A program made the position numbers and the translations under genes. From Chloroflexota bacterium (lineage in GTDB: Bacteria; Chloroflexota; Limnocylindria; Limnocylindrales; CSP1-4), in assembly GCA_003158495.1 (NCBI GenBank), contig PMJT01000209.1, positions 15,753 to 23,386 of the forward strand: 7,634 bases of DNA, written 5' to 3'. The notes beneath the pieces were generated by a model. It was not told the origin of the DNA. It worked only from the letters and a program-made list of their open reading frames with translations, and did not search any database. This document shows, piece after piece, positions 1 to 7,600 of the stretch; position 1 is the first letter of the stretch, and each line of letters begins with the position of its first letter.

Positions 1-194
1 GACGCGCCCTGGGCGAGCCACTTCTTGACCTTCTCGGCGTCGACGACGAACTCAACCGGTTCGGTCCGTGGGTTGTAGTGGCCGAGCGTCTCGATCGCGC
101 GGCTGTCCCGGGCGCTGCGGCCGTCCATGACGACGACGCGGTAGGACGGCTGCTTGGTCGCGCCGATGCGGCTGAGGCGAATTCGAACTGCCAT
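1..194 (-). CDS. rpsP: 30S ribosomal protein S16 (3' end beyond window)
   Basis: S16 is a small-subunit ribosomal protein that binds 16S rRNA and supports assembly of the 30S body. The visible 64 residues begin MAVRIRLSRIGATKQPSYRV and continue through VVVMDGRSARDSR, ETLGHYNPRTEP and VKKWLAQGA, matching the S16 pattern of an MAV+IRL start, the (F/Y)YR(I/V)VV strand, the RD.R turn, the LG.YNP motif and the V..WL..GA helix. The family is usually about 80-90 residues, so roughly 15-25 residues lie beyond base 1. The ATG at 194 gives the canonical N-terminus and has an AGGAGG upstream. The gene follows the DUF3352-like gene after 46 bases, with no terminator seen between them, so co-transcription is likely. 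In many bacteria rpsP directly follows ffh; here an extra gene separates them. Identification is secure. Confidence 0.97.
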   Translation of the reverse strand, partial: MAVRIRLSRIGATKQPSYRVVVMDGRSARDSRAIETLGHYNPRTEPVEFVVDAEKVKKWLAQGA

Positions 195-207
195 GTGCGA
201 GCTTGCT

Positions 208-213
208 CCTCCT
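208..213 (-). promoter_or_regulatory. Ribosome binding site of rpsP
   Basis: The minus strand carries a perfect AGGAGG here. Thirteen bases separate it from the rpsP ATG, longer than the usual 5-9, although the GGAGC immediately after it could shift the effective pairing closer. The 195-240 spacer holds nothing else I can recognise, neither a promoter nor a terminator. Confidence 0.6.
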
Positions 214-240
214 GGAGTTGTGGCGGCTTCGTCCGGCTGG

Positions 241-2010
241 TTACTTGGCCGTGACGACGAACCGCAGGATAACCGTATTGCCGCCGACCACCGAGTAGCC
301 CATGCCACCGAGGTGATCGAAGTAGGGCTTGTAGTCCATCGTCCACCGCGACGATGAGGATTGCAGGACGGCCTTGCCGATCTGATCCTCCAGAGCGGGA
401 ATATTGACGTACATCGACTGCGCGCTGCTCGACCCGGCCGCAGACATCACGGCCTGGTAGTCCGACTGGGCGGCAAGCGCCGTTGCTGGCGTCGTATCGA
501 TGACTGCTTTCACAAACGCGTCCGTGTAGCCGGCGAGGATCAGGTTGTCCTTGGCCGCGACCGCAATCTCCAGGGGCTTGCCGGTGCTGTCCGGGACGGA
601 CATCACGGTGATGTCCACGCCCTTGTATGTTTCGCTGCGGTTCGTGATGTGGAGCGCACCGCTGGCGAGAGTGGCGTAGTTGGTGATCAAAGCCACCTTG
701 GTCTTTGCCGTGGTCGCGTCGGTGGCCTCGACCACGACGCCGCCACCGAACTCGGAACCGTCCTGGGTCACGACCGCGGTAGCGTCGCCGAGCCAGTCCA
801 CGCCACCAATCAGCGCAAGGGCAGAGTCGATGCTCTTGAGCTGGTCAGCGGAACCTGACGGCAGCGCCGACTTCGCGCCGGCAATGGCCGCGGTGATCGA
901 CTTCCCGATCGCATGAAGCTCGAAGACGCCGACCGTGTTGCCCGGCAGGACCGGCGCGAGACGGCTGACGTGGTTGTCGTCGCCGCTGGTGGACCCGGCC
1001 GGACGCGGCATGGCCACGTTTACGACGAGATCGGATGACTGGGCCTGGATCGAGCCCGCAATCCATGCCGGCAGGCTTGCCGCCGACGTGGCGAGCATTC
1101 CCGCGGTCGAGCCGCCGGCGCCCATCATCGAGCCCATGAGGGACGAGGCATTCATCTCGGCCCCGACCATGGACTTCGGATCCAGGTAGAACCGGGCGAG
1201 GCTGTCGCCCGAGATCGAGGCCATGGCGGCCTGGTAGTTCGAGTTGTCCGCCAGCGAGCCCTTGGTCTTAGTGTCCAGAGCGGCTTTCACTCCGGCGACC
1301 GTGCCCATGAGAAGATCCTGGTCAGTGAAGGCGTAAGCGCCCTGGTCGCTACCCGTCCCGATGCTGTAGACCGTCGTTCCGGCATAGGTCTGCGATGAAG
1401 TGGTGGCGCCGAGGCGGGTCACTTCGCCGGCGACCCAGGTCTGGGCCGCGGAGCGATCCTTGAGGGCCACGATCGCGACGGCACCCATCTGCGGCAACAT
1501 CTGTGACGGGCTCGTGCTCGTGCCACCGGCCAGGGCCACGAGTGAGACCTCGCCCTCCATCCACGGCTTGAAGGCCGAGGTGTACTGGAGATCGGGCGAG
1601 ACTTCGGCTGTCAGTTTGTTTAGCACGTTGTCCAGGGCGTTGTCGAACTGAGCCCGATCCTGGAAACCGGGGAAGTGGCTCATGAAATCGGCCAGCTTGG
1701 CGTGCTGGTCGCCCGGAAGATCCGTCCGGACTTCGAGGAAGGCGACGGCGTTCTTCGGGGCTACGCTCGCGGTGAGCGACTTGGCGCCGGCCGCGCCGGA
1801 CAGAACGAAGACGCCACCCGCCGTGACGAGGGTGACGCACAGAACGACCGCCCCGGCGATGCCCCAGCGGAGCCGGCGCGAGCGCGGCGACACCACGGTC
1901 GGATGTACTCCGGCGGCCCATTCGTCGCCAACGGGAACGATCGTGCCCTGGGGGGCTGGCTCCGTTTGAGGCCGGACGAAGCCGGCGTTGGGATCCTGGT
2001 TCGGGTCCAT
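241..2010 (-). CDS. DUF3352-like membrane-anchored protein with two related halves
   Basis: This 589-residue protein has a hydrophilic N-terminus (about residues 1-42), a basic patch at 43-48 (RSRRLR), one hydrophobic segment at about 49-72, and a large domain with no further membrane segment. By the positive-inside rule the N-terminus is cytoplasmic and the main domain lies outside the membrane. No lipobox is visible: the only cysteine in the hydrophobic segment sits inside it. The exported part contains two similar halves, about 84-335 and 355-588. Each opens with a P.N.V...E(V/L) strand, has a (D/N)LL/LI.....A.VKA..D motif and an (N/S)(D/N)YQA.M stretch, and ends in alternating beta-like residues. 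A methionine/glycine-rich linker lies at about 286-305. The composition and layout resemble DUF3352 proteins, whose function is unknown; I assign the family from recall, not a search. The ATG at 2010 has a strong Shine-Dalgarno sequence. It lies 13 bases after ffh, implying co-transcription and probably coupled translation. Confidence 0.75.
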   Translation of the reverse strand: MDPNQDPNAGFVRPQTEPAPQGTIVPVGDEWAAGVHPTVVSPRSRRLRWGIAGAVVLCVTLVTAGGVFVLSGAAGAKSLTASVAPKNAVAFLEVRTDLPGDQHAKLADFMSHFPGFQDRAQFDNALDNVLNKLTAEVSPDLQYTSAFKPWMEGEVSLVALAGGTSTSPSQMLPQMGAVAIVALKDRSAAQTWVAGEVTRLGATTSSQTYAGTTVYSIGTGSDQGAYAFTDQDLLMGTVAGVKAALDTKTKGSLADNSNYQAAMASISGDSLARFYLDPKSMVGAEMNASSLMGSMMGAGGSTAGMLATSAASLPAWIAGSIQAQSSDLVVNVAMPRPAGSTSGDDNHVSRLAPVLPGNTVGVFELHAIGKSITAAIAGAKSALPSGSADQLKSIDSALALIGGVDWLGDATAVVTQDGSEFGGGVVVEATDATTAKTKVALITNYATLASGALHITNRSETYKGVDITVMSVPDSTGKPLEIAVAAKDNLILAGYTDAFVKAVIDTTPATALAAQSDYQAVMSAAGSSSAQSMYVNIPALEDQIGKAVLQSSSSRWTMDYKPYFDHLGGMGYSVVGGNTVILRFVVTAK

Positions 2011-2016
2011 GTTTGT

Positions 2017-2024
2017 TCCTCCCC
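2017..2024 (-). promoter_or_regulatory. Ribosome binding site of the DUF3352-like gene, overlapping the ffh stop
   Basis: The minus strand reads TAGGGGAGGAACAAACATG across this junction. The ffh stop codon TAG (2026-2024) shares its last base with the purine-rich GGGGAGGA, and the GGAGG core lies 7 bases before the ATG at 2010. This fixes the start of the downstream gene and suggests that ribosomes ending ffh can reinitiate there. Confidence 0.75.
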
Positions 2025-3349
2025 TAGCCGCGCATACCGGGCATACGTTTGCCGAGCCGGCCGCCCGAGAACTGCTTCATTACCTTCTGGAGCTCGGTGA
2101 ACTGTTTGATCAACTGGTTGACGTCCTGCAGACGCGTTCCGGACCCTTGGGCAATCCGTCGGCGACGGCCGGCGTTGAGGACGTTGGGATCGTTTCGTTC
2201 TATCGGGGTCATGGACTTGATGATCGCCTCCGCCCGCTTCATGTCGCCGCGGTCGACCGACTCCTGGGCCTGCTTGGCGTAGCCGCCCATGCCCGGGATC
2301 ATTTCCATGATCTGTCCCATCGGGCCCATCTTCCGGACCTGATCCATCTGGTCAAGCATGTCCTGGAGCGTAAAGCTGTTCTTGCGCAGTTTCTCGGCCA
2401 TCTTGGCCGCCTGCTTTTCGTCGAAGTGCTCTTGCGCCCGCTCGACCAGGGTCATGACGTCGCCCATACCCAGGATCCGGCTCGCGAGACGGTCGGGGTG
2501 GAACGGCTCGAGGGCGTCGGTCTTCTCACCGGTGCCGAGGAACTTGACCGGCAGGCCGGTGACGGCGCTGATCGAAAGCGCGGCGCCGCCCCGGGCATCG
2601 CCGTCGATCTTGGTGAGGACCAGTCCCGTGATCGGGACCGCGGCATGGAATGCTTCGGCCACATTAACTGCTTCCTGGCCGGTCATGGCGTCCACGACCA
2701 GGAGCGTCTCGCAGGCCTTGAAAGCCTTTGCGAGATCGGCGATCTCTTTCATGAGCGGCGCGTCGATCGTGAGGCGGCCGGCGGTGTCCAGGATGACGGT
2801 GTCGCGGACCTGCTTGCGCGCCGCGTCCATCCCGCCTTTGGCGATGCCGAGAACGTCGACGCCAATCGGCGCACGGTACACGGGGATATCGATCGATTTG
2901 CCGAGCGTCTCCAGCTGGTCTGCCGCGGCCGGTCGATAGGGGTCAGCGGCGACCAGCAGCGGGCGGCGACCCTGCTTGTGGAGGTGCCTGGCCAGCTTGG
3001 CGGCCGACGTAGTCTTGCCCGAGCCCTGGAGGCCGACGAGCAGGATCACGGCGGGGTTGCCGGTCAGGTGGAAGGTTCGATCGCCGGCCGAAAGCAGCCC
3101 GACCAATTCCTCGTTGACGATCTTCACGACCTGCTGGCCGGCCGTCAGGCTCTCGAGGATCTCGGCGCCGGTTGACCGTTCACGGACGCGGGCCACGAAG
3201 TCCTTGACGACCTTGAAGTTGACGTCTGCCTCGAGGAGAGCCAGCCGCACCTCGCGCATCGCGGCATCGACATCGGCGGCACTCACCCGGCCGTGGCCGG
3301 TGAGGGCGCCGAGAGTCTTGCGCAGCCGGTCGCTTAGGGCGTCGAACAT
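2024..3349 (-). CDS. ffh: Signal recognition particle GTPase Ffh (SRP54)
   Basis: Ffh binds 4.5S/SRP RNA and hydrophobic signal sequences on translating ribosomes and docks with FtsY at the membrane. The 441-residue product has the family's usual length (about 450) and full domain order. The helical N domain spans about 1-95. The G domain carries G1 GLQGSGKTT (106-114), DPYRPAAADQL (136-146), G3 DTAGR (188-192), G4 TKID (246-249), DARGGAALS (251-259) and GTGEK (272-276). The methionine-rich M domain runs from about 297, with a finger-loop region near 340-360 (KMGPMGQIMEM) and the SRP RNA-binding motif RRRRIAQGSGT at 395-405. The frame stays open upstream to an ATG at 3490, but the extra 47 residues do not resemble Ffh. 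The start at 3349 gives the expected MFDALSDRL N-terminus. The Shine-Dalgarno there is weak (only GAGAG, some 14 bases upstream). The SRP RNA gene is not in this window. Confidence 0.98.
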   Translation of the reverse strand: MFDALSDRLRKTLGALTGHGRVSAADVDAAMREVRLALLEADVNFKVVKDFVARVRERSTGAEILESLTAGQQVVKIVNEELVGLLSAGDRTFHLTGNPAVILLVGLQGSGKTTSAAKLARHLHKQGRRPLLVAADPYRPAAADQLETLGKSIDIPVYRAPIGVDVLGIAKGGMDAARKQVRDTVILDTAGRLTIDAPLMKEIADLAKAFKACETLLVVDAMTGQEAVNVAEAFHAAVPITGLVLTKIDGDARGGAALSISAVTGLPVKFLGTGEKTDALEPFHPDRLASRILGMGDVMTLVERAQEHFDEKQAAKMAEKLRKNSFTLQDMLDQMDQVRKMGPMGQIMEMIPGMGGYAKQAQESVDRGDMKRAEAIIKSMTPIERNDPNVLNAGRRRRIAQGSGTRLQDVNQLIKQFTELQKVMKQFSGGRLGKRMPGMRG

Positions 3350-3440
3350 GAGCGGTTCGGACTCTCGTGATCCGTATCGTCGCCCCGAAGCAGGCAGCGA
3401 CGTTGGGCCGCGGATTCTGGCGGCACCGAAGGGCTCGCGG

Positions 3441-3470
3441 AGTGTACCGCATCGAGGCCCGGGCGGACAG
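3441..3470 (-). promoter_or_regulatory. Possible sigma-70-type promoter ahead of ffh
   Basis: On the minus strand a TACACT hexamer (3446-3441) matches four of six positions of TATAAT. A CTGTCC hexamer 18 bases upstream (3470-3465) matches three of six positions of TTGACA. Transcription would start near 3434 and leave a leader of about 85 bases before the ffh ATG. The -35 match is weak and the background is GC-rich, so this is a candidate only. Its position in the only long gap of the cluster is its main support. Confidence 0.3.
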
Positions 3471-3510
3471 TCCGGATGAGGCCGACCCACCTTCCCGGGG
3501 CCGGTCCGGA
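3471..3510 (-). terminator. Possible GC-rich hairpin after ftsY
   Basis: Immediately after the ftsY stop the minus strand has TCCGGA (3510-3505) and again TCCGGA (3476-3471), which can pair. Inside them GGCC (3502-3499) can pair with GGCC (3483-3480) across a small internal loop. There is no T tract after the stem, so it is not a classical intrinsic terminator. It may protect the ftsY mRNA 3' end, attenuate read-through, or be chance pairing in GC-rich DNA. Confidence 0.2.
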
Positions 3511-4602
3511 TCAGCCGAACAGGGCGCTCACAAAGGCGTCGGGATCAAACGGCAGCAGGTCGCCGAGCTTCTCCCCTACCCCCACGAACCGCACCGGTAC
3601 GTGGAGCGTGTCCTCGATAGCGAACACGATGCCGCCCTTGGCCGTCGAATCGAGCTTCGTAAGCACGATGCCGGTAAGGCCGACGGACTCGTTGAAGACC
3701 TTGGCCTGCGACAGGCCGTTCTGGCCGGTCGTGGCGTCGAGAACGAAGAAGACCTCCGGCTTTGAGCCCGGAAGGCGCTTGTCGATGACGCGGCGCATCT
3801 TGGCGAGCTCGTCCATAAGGTTCGACTTGGTGTGGAGGCGGCCGGCGGTGTCCGCTATGACGACGTCCACGCCACGCGCAACGGCAGCGTCGAGGGCGTC
3901 GTAGATGACGGCAGAGGGATCTGCGCCGGGGGCATGGGCCACGAACTGGCTGCCGGTGCGATCGGACCAGATCCGTAGCTGGTCTGTCGCTGCGGCCCGG
4001 AATGTGTCGGCGGCGGCGAGCAGCACGGAGGTACCCTCGGCCCGATAGAGATGGGCCAGCTTCCCGATCGTGGTCGTCTTGCCCGTGCCGTTGACGCCGA
4101 CCATCAGCACGACGGCCGGACCGCCCGCTTCGGAGGCCGCCGGGCGCCAGCCGTGCTCCGCGGGCAGGAGCCGCGATGCCAGCTCGGCGCGAACCGCCGC
4201 CTCGGCCGACGGCGCGTCCTTGCGGGCCCGGGCCTTCTCGACGACGGCCATTGCCAGTGTGCCGCCGACGTCGCCCGATATCAGGAGCTCCTCCACCGAC
4301 TCCCAATCGGCGTCGCTCGGGCCGCTCTTCAGGATTCCGCGCAGGCGTGACATGAAGCCGCCGCGGCTGCGTTCGAGTCCGGCATTTAGGTCGCCCGTGA
4401 TTTCGTCGCCCGGTTGGGTCGCCGGCGCAGGGGCGAGTGGCACTGCAGGCAGCTGCTCCGCAGCAGGCGTCAGAGCGGCAAGCGCCGGCGCAACCTCCAC
4501 CGGCTCGGCCGCCTCGTTGAGCGGCCACGGCGCGGCGTCTTCTTCGATTGCGTCGTAGGCCGCCGGCTTTGGCTCGTCCTTGGGTTTACGTCGAAGGAAC
4601 AG
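3511..4602 (-). CDS. ftsY: Signal recognition particle receptor FtsY, probable CTG start
   Basis: FtsY is the membrane-associated SRP receptor GTPase. It forms a composite active site with Ffh and hands ribosomes to the Sec translocon. From the proposed start the product is 363 residues. It has a short basic N-terminus (FLRRKPKDEPKP) that could touch lipid, an acidic Ala/Pro-rich A region to about residue 70, an N domain at about 72-160, and a G domain with G1 GVNGTGKTTT (169-178), DTFRAAATDQL (199-209), DTAGR (251-255), TKLD (315-318), AKGG (321-324) and GVGEKLGDLLPFD (341-353). No in-frame ATG, GTG or TTG lies at the smc junction. The next in-frame ATG upstream (4875) is deep inside smc. 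The ATG at residue 84 would remove the first N-domain helix. The CTG at 4602 has GGAGGG six bases upstream, so I prefer it. Gene identity is certain; the start is inferred. Confidence 0.95.
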   Translation of the reverse strand: MFLRRKPKDEPKPAAYDAIEEDAAPWPLNEAAEPVEVAPALAALTPAAEQLPAVPLAPAPATQPGDEITGDLNAGLERSRGGFMSRLRGILKSGPSDADWESVEELLISGDVGGTLAMAVVEKARARKDAPSAEAAVRAELASRLLPAEHGWRPAASEAGGPAVVLMVGVNGTGKTTTIGKLAHLYRAEGTSVLLAAADTFRAAATDQLRIWSDRTGSQFVAHAPGADPSAVIYDALDAAVARGVDVVIADTAGRLHTKSNLMDELAKMRRVIDKRLPGSKPEVFFVLDATTGQNGLSQAKVFNESVGLTGIVLTKLDSTAKGGIVFAIEDTLHVPVRFVGVGEKLGDLLPFDPDAFVSALFG

Positions 4603-4608
4603 TTGAAA

Positions 4609-4614
4609 CCCTCC
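4609..4614 (-). promoter_or_regulatory. Ribosome binding site deciding the ftsY start
   Basis: The minus strand reads GGAGGG, a six-base TTTCAA spacer, then CTG. It lies in the 14-base gap between the smc stop codon (4619-4617) and the proposed ftsY start. A strong site at ideal spacing with no canonical start codon behind it is the main argument for CTG initiation. It also suggests translational coupling to smc. Confidence 0.65.
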
Positions 4615-4616
4615 GC

Positions 4617-7600
4617 TCAGCCGGCGGTGACCGCCGCGCCCTTCCTCGTTACCTGGTCCGCCAGATCGCGAGCTTCCTCCAGACGGAGGCTTATCACGCG
4701 ACTGACCGCGTCGTCGCCGACGGTCACACCGTACAGCGCATCCGCGCTCTCGATTGTGCCGCGATTGTGGGTGATGACGATGAATTGAGTATTTTCGGCG
4801 AGGCTGCGGAGCGCCTCGGCGAAGCGACCGACGTTGGCCTCGTCCAGTGCGGCGTCGACCTCGTCCAGGACGCAAAACGGGACGGGGTGGACTTCGAGCA
4901 TCGCGAAGAGCAGGGCCACGGCCGTCAGGGCCCGCTCGCCTCCCGAGAGCATGCTCAGCGGCTGGGCCTTTTTGCCGGGCGGCCGGGCCACGATCTCGAT
5001 CCCGGTGGCGGCCAGGTCTTCAGGGTCCGTCAGGCTAAGACGAGCAAAGCCGCCGCCGAAAAGCTGCCGGAACCGCGCATCAAAGGCCGACTCGAGGGCT
5101 GTGAAAGTTGACCGGAACTGGGTTGCAATCATGCCGTTGAGCTGGTCGATCAAGGCCCGCGTCCTGGCGATCGCCGACGTGAGGTCCGACCGCTGGGCCT
5201 CGAGACCGTCGAGGCGGGTCTTGATTACTTCGTACTCTTCGGCCGCGAACGGGTTCGGCGCGCCGAGCTCGTGAAACCGGCGCCGCAGAGTCGCCAGCTT
5301 CGTTGGCCCGGGCGGTTCCACGGCCGGAGCCGCGGCCCAGCCCGCCGTGGCCTCAGAGAGAAGACTCTCCAGGGTGGCGGTGGCGGCTGCATCCGAGTCT
5401 TCACCGGCCTGGATCGTCGTGGTCCAGCGATCCCCTTCCGGGCGATTTCCGACGGGCCCACCGGGGCGCCCCGCGACGGCGACCTCGGCCGGGCCGTCTT
5501 CGCCGCGGCTCTCGTCGATCAGGAGCCTGATGCCGAGGTCGCCGAGACCGGCAAGCTCGACGAGGACCTGCTCGTGGATAGCATCGAGGACCAGGCGCGC
5601 CTCCAGCTCGGCCACTTCGGCGTTCCGAGCGCGCGCCTGGCACGTCCGAAGTCGGTCGCGCGAATGCACGGCTCCGGCCTCCGCCTCGGCCAGGCGGGTT
5701 CGAGCGGCGGCCGCGGCCGCACGCAAGTCCTCGAGTTCTGCCCGGACCGCGGCCTCACGCAGGCCGGCCGCGGCCAGGTCCTCGCCGAGCCCATCGCGCT
5801 GGGCGCCGATCTCCTGCTCGCGCCTGGCGAGTTCCGTCGTCTGGCGCTCGAGGCTGGCGATCCGCTCCTGGTCGAAGTTCGCCGCGGCGGCGGCGCGCGC
5901 CCGGCGCACTTCAGCTTCGCGCCGGACGCCATCGATGGCGGCCTCCTCGGCGGCGAGCTGATCGCGCCTGGCACGGAGGGAGGCGGCGCGGGCTTCCCAC
6001 TCCCTGAGTGCGCTGGCACGGTCTCTCGCCGGATCGGTCGTCCCGCCCGAAGCGCCGTCGGTTGGCTGGACTGTGGCCGCGGCTGCCGTGTCTTCGGACG
6101 CCGCCGCGATGTGGCGAACGGACTCGCTGAGCCGGTCGCGATCCGCTTCCAGCCGCGATGCTTGCGAGGACCGCCATGCTGCTTCGCGAGCGATCGTTTC
6201 CAGCGCACGCGCGGCTCGTCGTTCCGCTTCTTCGGCCTCGCGGCGCGCGGCCCCGGCGCGACGCTCCGTTTCGCGCGCTGCTTCCAGCGCGGTCCTGGCC
6301 GCCACTGCGGCCTTGGTCGCCGCATCCGATTCCGCGGCCGCGTCGGCCGATTCCTTCCCGAGGCGGGCCACGTCTTCCGCCAGCCGTTCAAGTTCCGCGC
6401 GCCTCTCCAGGAGCGACTCCGCCCGGCCCATGCTGACCACGCCGAACGAGCTCACGACCGCGCCGTCGCGCGTGACCGCCACCCAGCCCGCCGGCAGCTT
6501 CGACTGGACTGCCAGTGCCGCGTTGAGATCCGGAACCCAGACGGAGCGCCCAAGCAACCGGCTGGCGGCTCCCACGTGGTCAACACGGATCGCGTCCACC
6601 AACCGCCCACCGCCATGGCCGGCGGCGGCGGCCGCGGCTGTATCGGCGATTTCCGCGGCCCGGTCGCGCGGGATCCCAGACGGGCGGCGCCCCTCCTCCG
6701 CCGGGGTCTCCAGAACGAGAACTCCGCGCTGCCCCTCGAGACCGAGCGCCGCTTCGTGGCCCACAACGTAGCCCCGCATCGCCTCGCCGAGGGCGGCCTC
6801 GACGGCCACTCGGAAACCTGCCTCGACCTCGAGGCCGTCGGCGAGGGGCCGGCCGCCGACGCGGCGCGCGGCCTTGGAGATCCCGCGCGACTCGTCCTCG
6901 GCCAAGCGGGCCTGGAGCGCCTCGAGCCTGCCACGCAGCCCGGCCACGCGGCTGGACTCGGTGCCCGCCTTCTCGGCGGCGGTCTGGCGTGCGCCTTCGC
7001 GTCGATCGAGTTCCGTGCGAGCTATTTCACGAGCCGCGACGGCGGCCTTCTCGTCCTCCAAGGCCTTCACGAATGCGGCTCGCGGGCCAACGCATGCCTT
7101 CTCGGCATCGGCAAGCCGGCGTGCCACGTCGTCGGCCAGGGCGCGTTCATCGGTTGCCTGGCGCTCCGCATCGGCCAGCCGGCGGCGCGTCGTCTCGACT
7201 TCGGCCGCGCGGGCTGCCTCGACGCGTCGCAACGCGGCCAGCGCCTCGCCCTGGGCCTGAGCAGCGGCGCGGATGGCGCTGAGTTCCTCGAGTGCTTCTG
7301 CGAGGGACCGTTCCGCCTCGGCCACGGCCCCGGCAAGCGCCAGGTCGCGGGCCGGAACCGGCGCCGCCTGTTCGCGGCGTTGGACGGCGAGATCCGCCTC
7401 CGCGGCGGCGAGGTCCTGCTCGAGCCGCTGGCGGTCGCGCTGGGCGGAAGCCACGTCACTCGCTGCTCGTGCGGCGCGAAGCTGCAGATCCGTCAGGACC
7501 GTCCGCGTCGCCTCGTACGCGGCCCGTCGCTCGGCCTCGGTCTCTGAACCCGAGGCCAGTTCCCGGGCGATCGAGGCCGCGGACTCCTCGGCCTCGCGCA

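Larger units (their letters stand above)
3350..3510. other. ftsY-ffh intergenic region
   Basis: This 161-base stretch is the largest non-coding gap in the window; the other junctions are 13, 14 and 46 bases. It contains a possible hairpin just after the ftsY stop and a weak promoter-like element, both on the minus strand and listed separately. The ffh frame remains open through much of it, but the translated sequence (for example PPGPRCGTLREP) resembles no SRP domain and I treat it as untranslated leader. I see no riboswitch, tRNA or repeat here. Confidence 0.7.

Noticed and set aside
154..357. A 67-codon plus-strand frame over the rpsP start
   Set aside because: It overlaps the conserved S16 N-terminus and the end of the DUF3352-like gene on the opposite strand and has no ribosome binding site or family resemblance.
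1988..3175. A 395-codon open frame on the plus strand opposite ffh
   Set aside because: It lies wholly over the start of the DUF3352-like gene and ffh, and its translation resembles no protein family. It is a compositional shadow of the ffh codons.
3350..3490. N-terminal extension of Ffh starting at the ATG at 3490
   Set aside because: The 47 extra residues are Pro/Arg/Gly-rich and unlike an SRP N domain, while the ATG at 3349 gives the expected N-terminus. The extension would also overlap the promoter candidate.
4603..4875. FtsY start at the ATG at 4875
   Set aside because: This would place 91 residues inside the conserved C-terminal head of smc in another frame, with an Arg-rich translation unlike an FtsY A domain.
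5519..6391. A 290-codon minus-strand frame inside smc in another phase
   Set aside because: It is Arg/Pro/Ser-rich with no domain. The smc frame through the same bases continues from hinge to head without a break, so there is no frameshift or nested gene.
5271..7547. A 758-codon open frame on the plus strand opposite smc
   Set aside because: It is antisense to a certain SMC gene. High-GC Ala/Glu/Arg-rich coiled-coil DNA rarely forms stop codons on the complementary strand, and the translation is Gly/Arg/Leu-rich with no recognisable domain.
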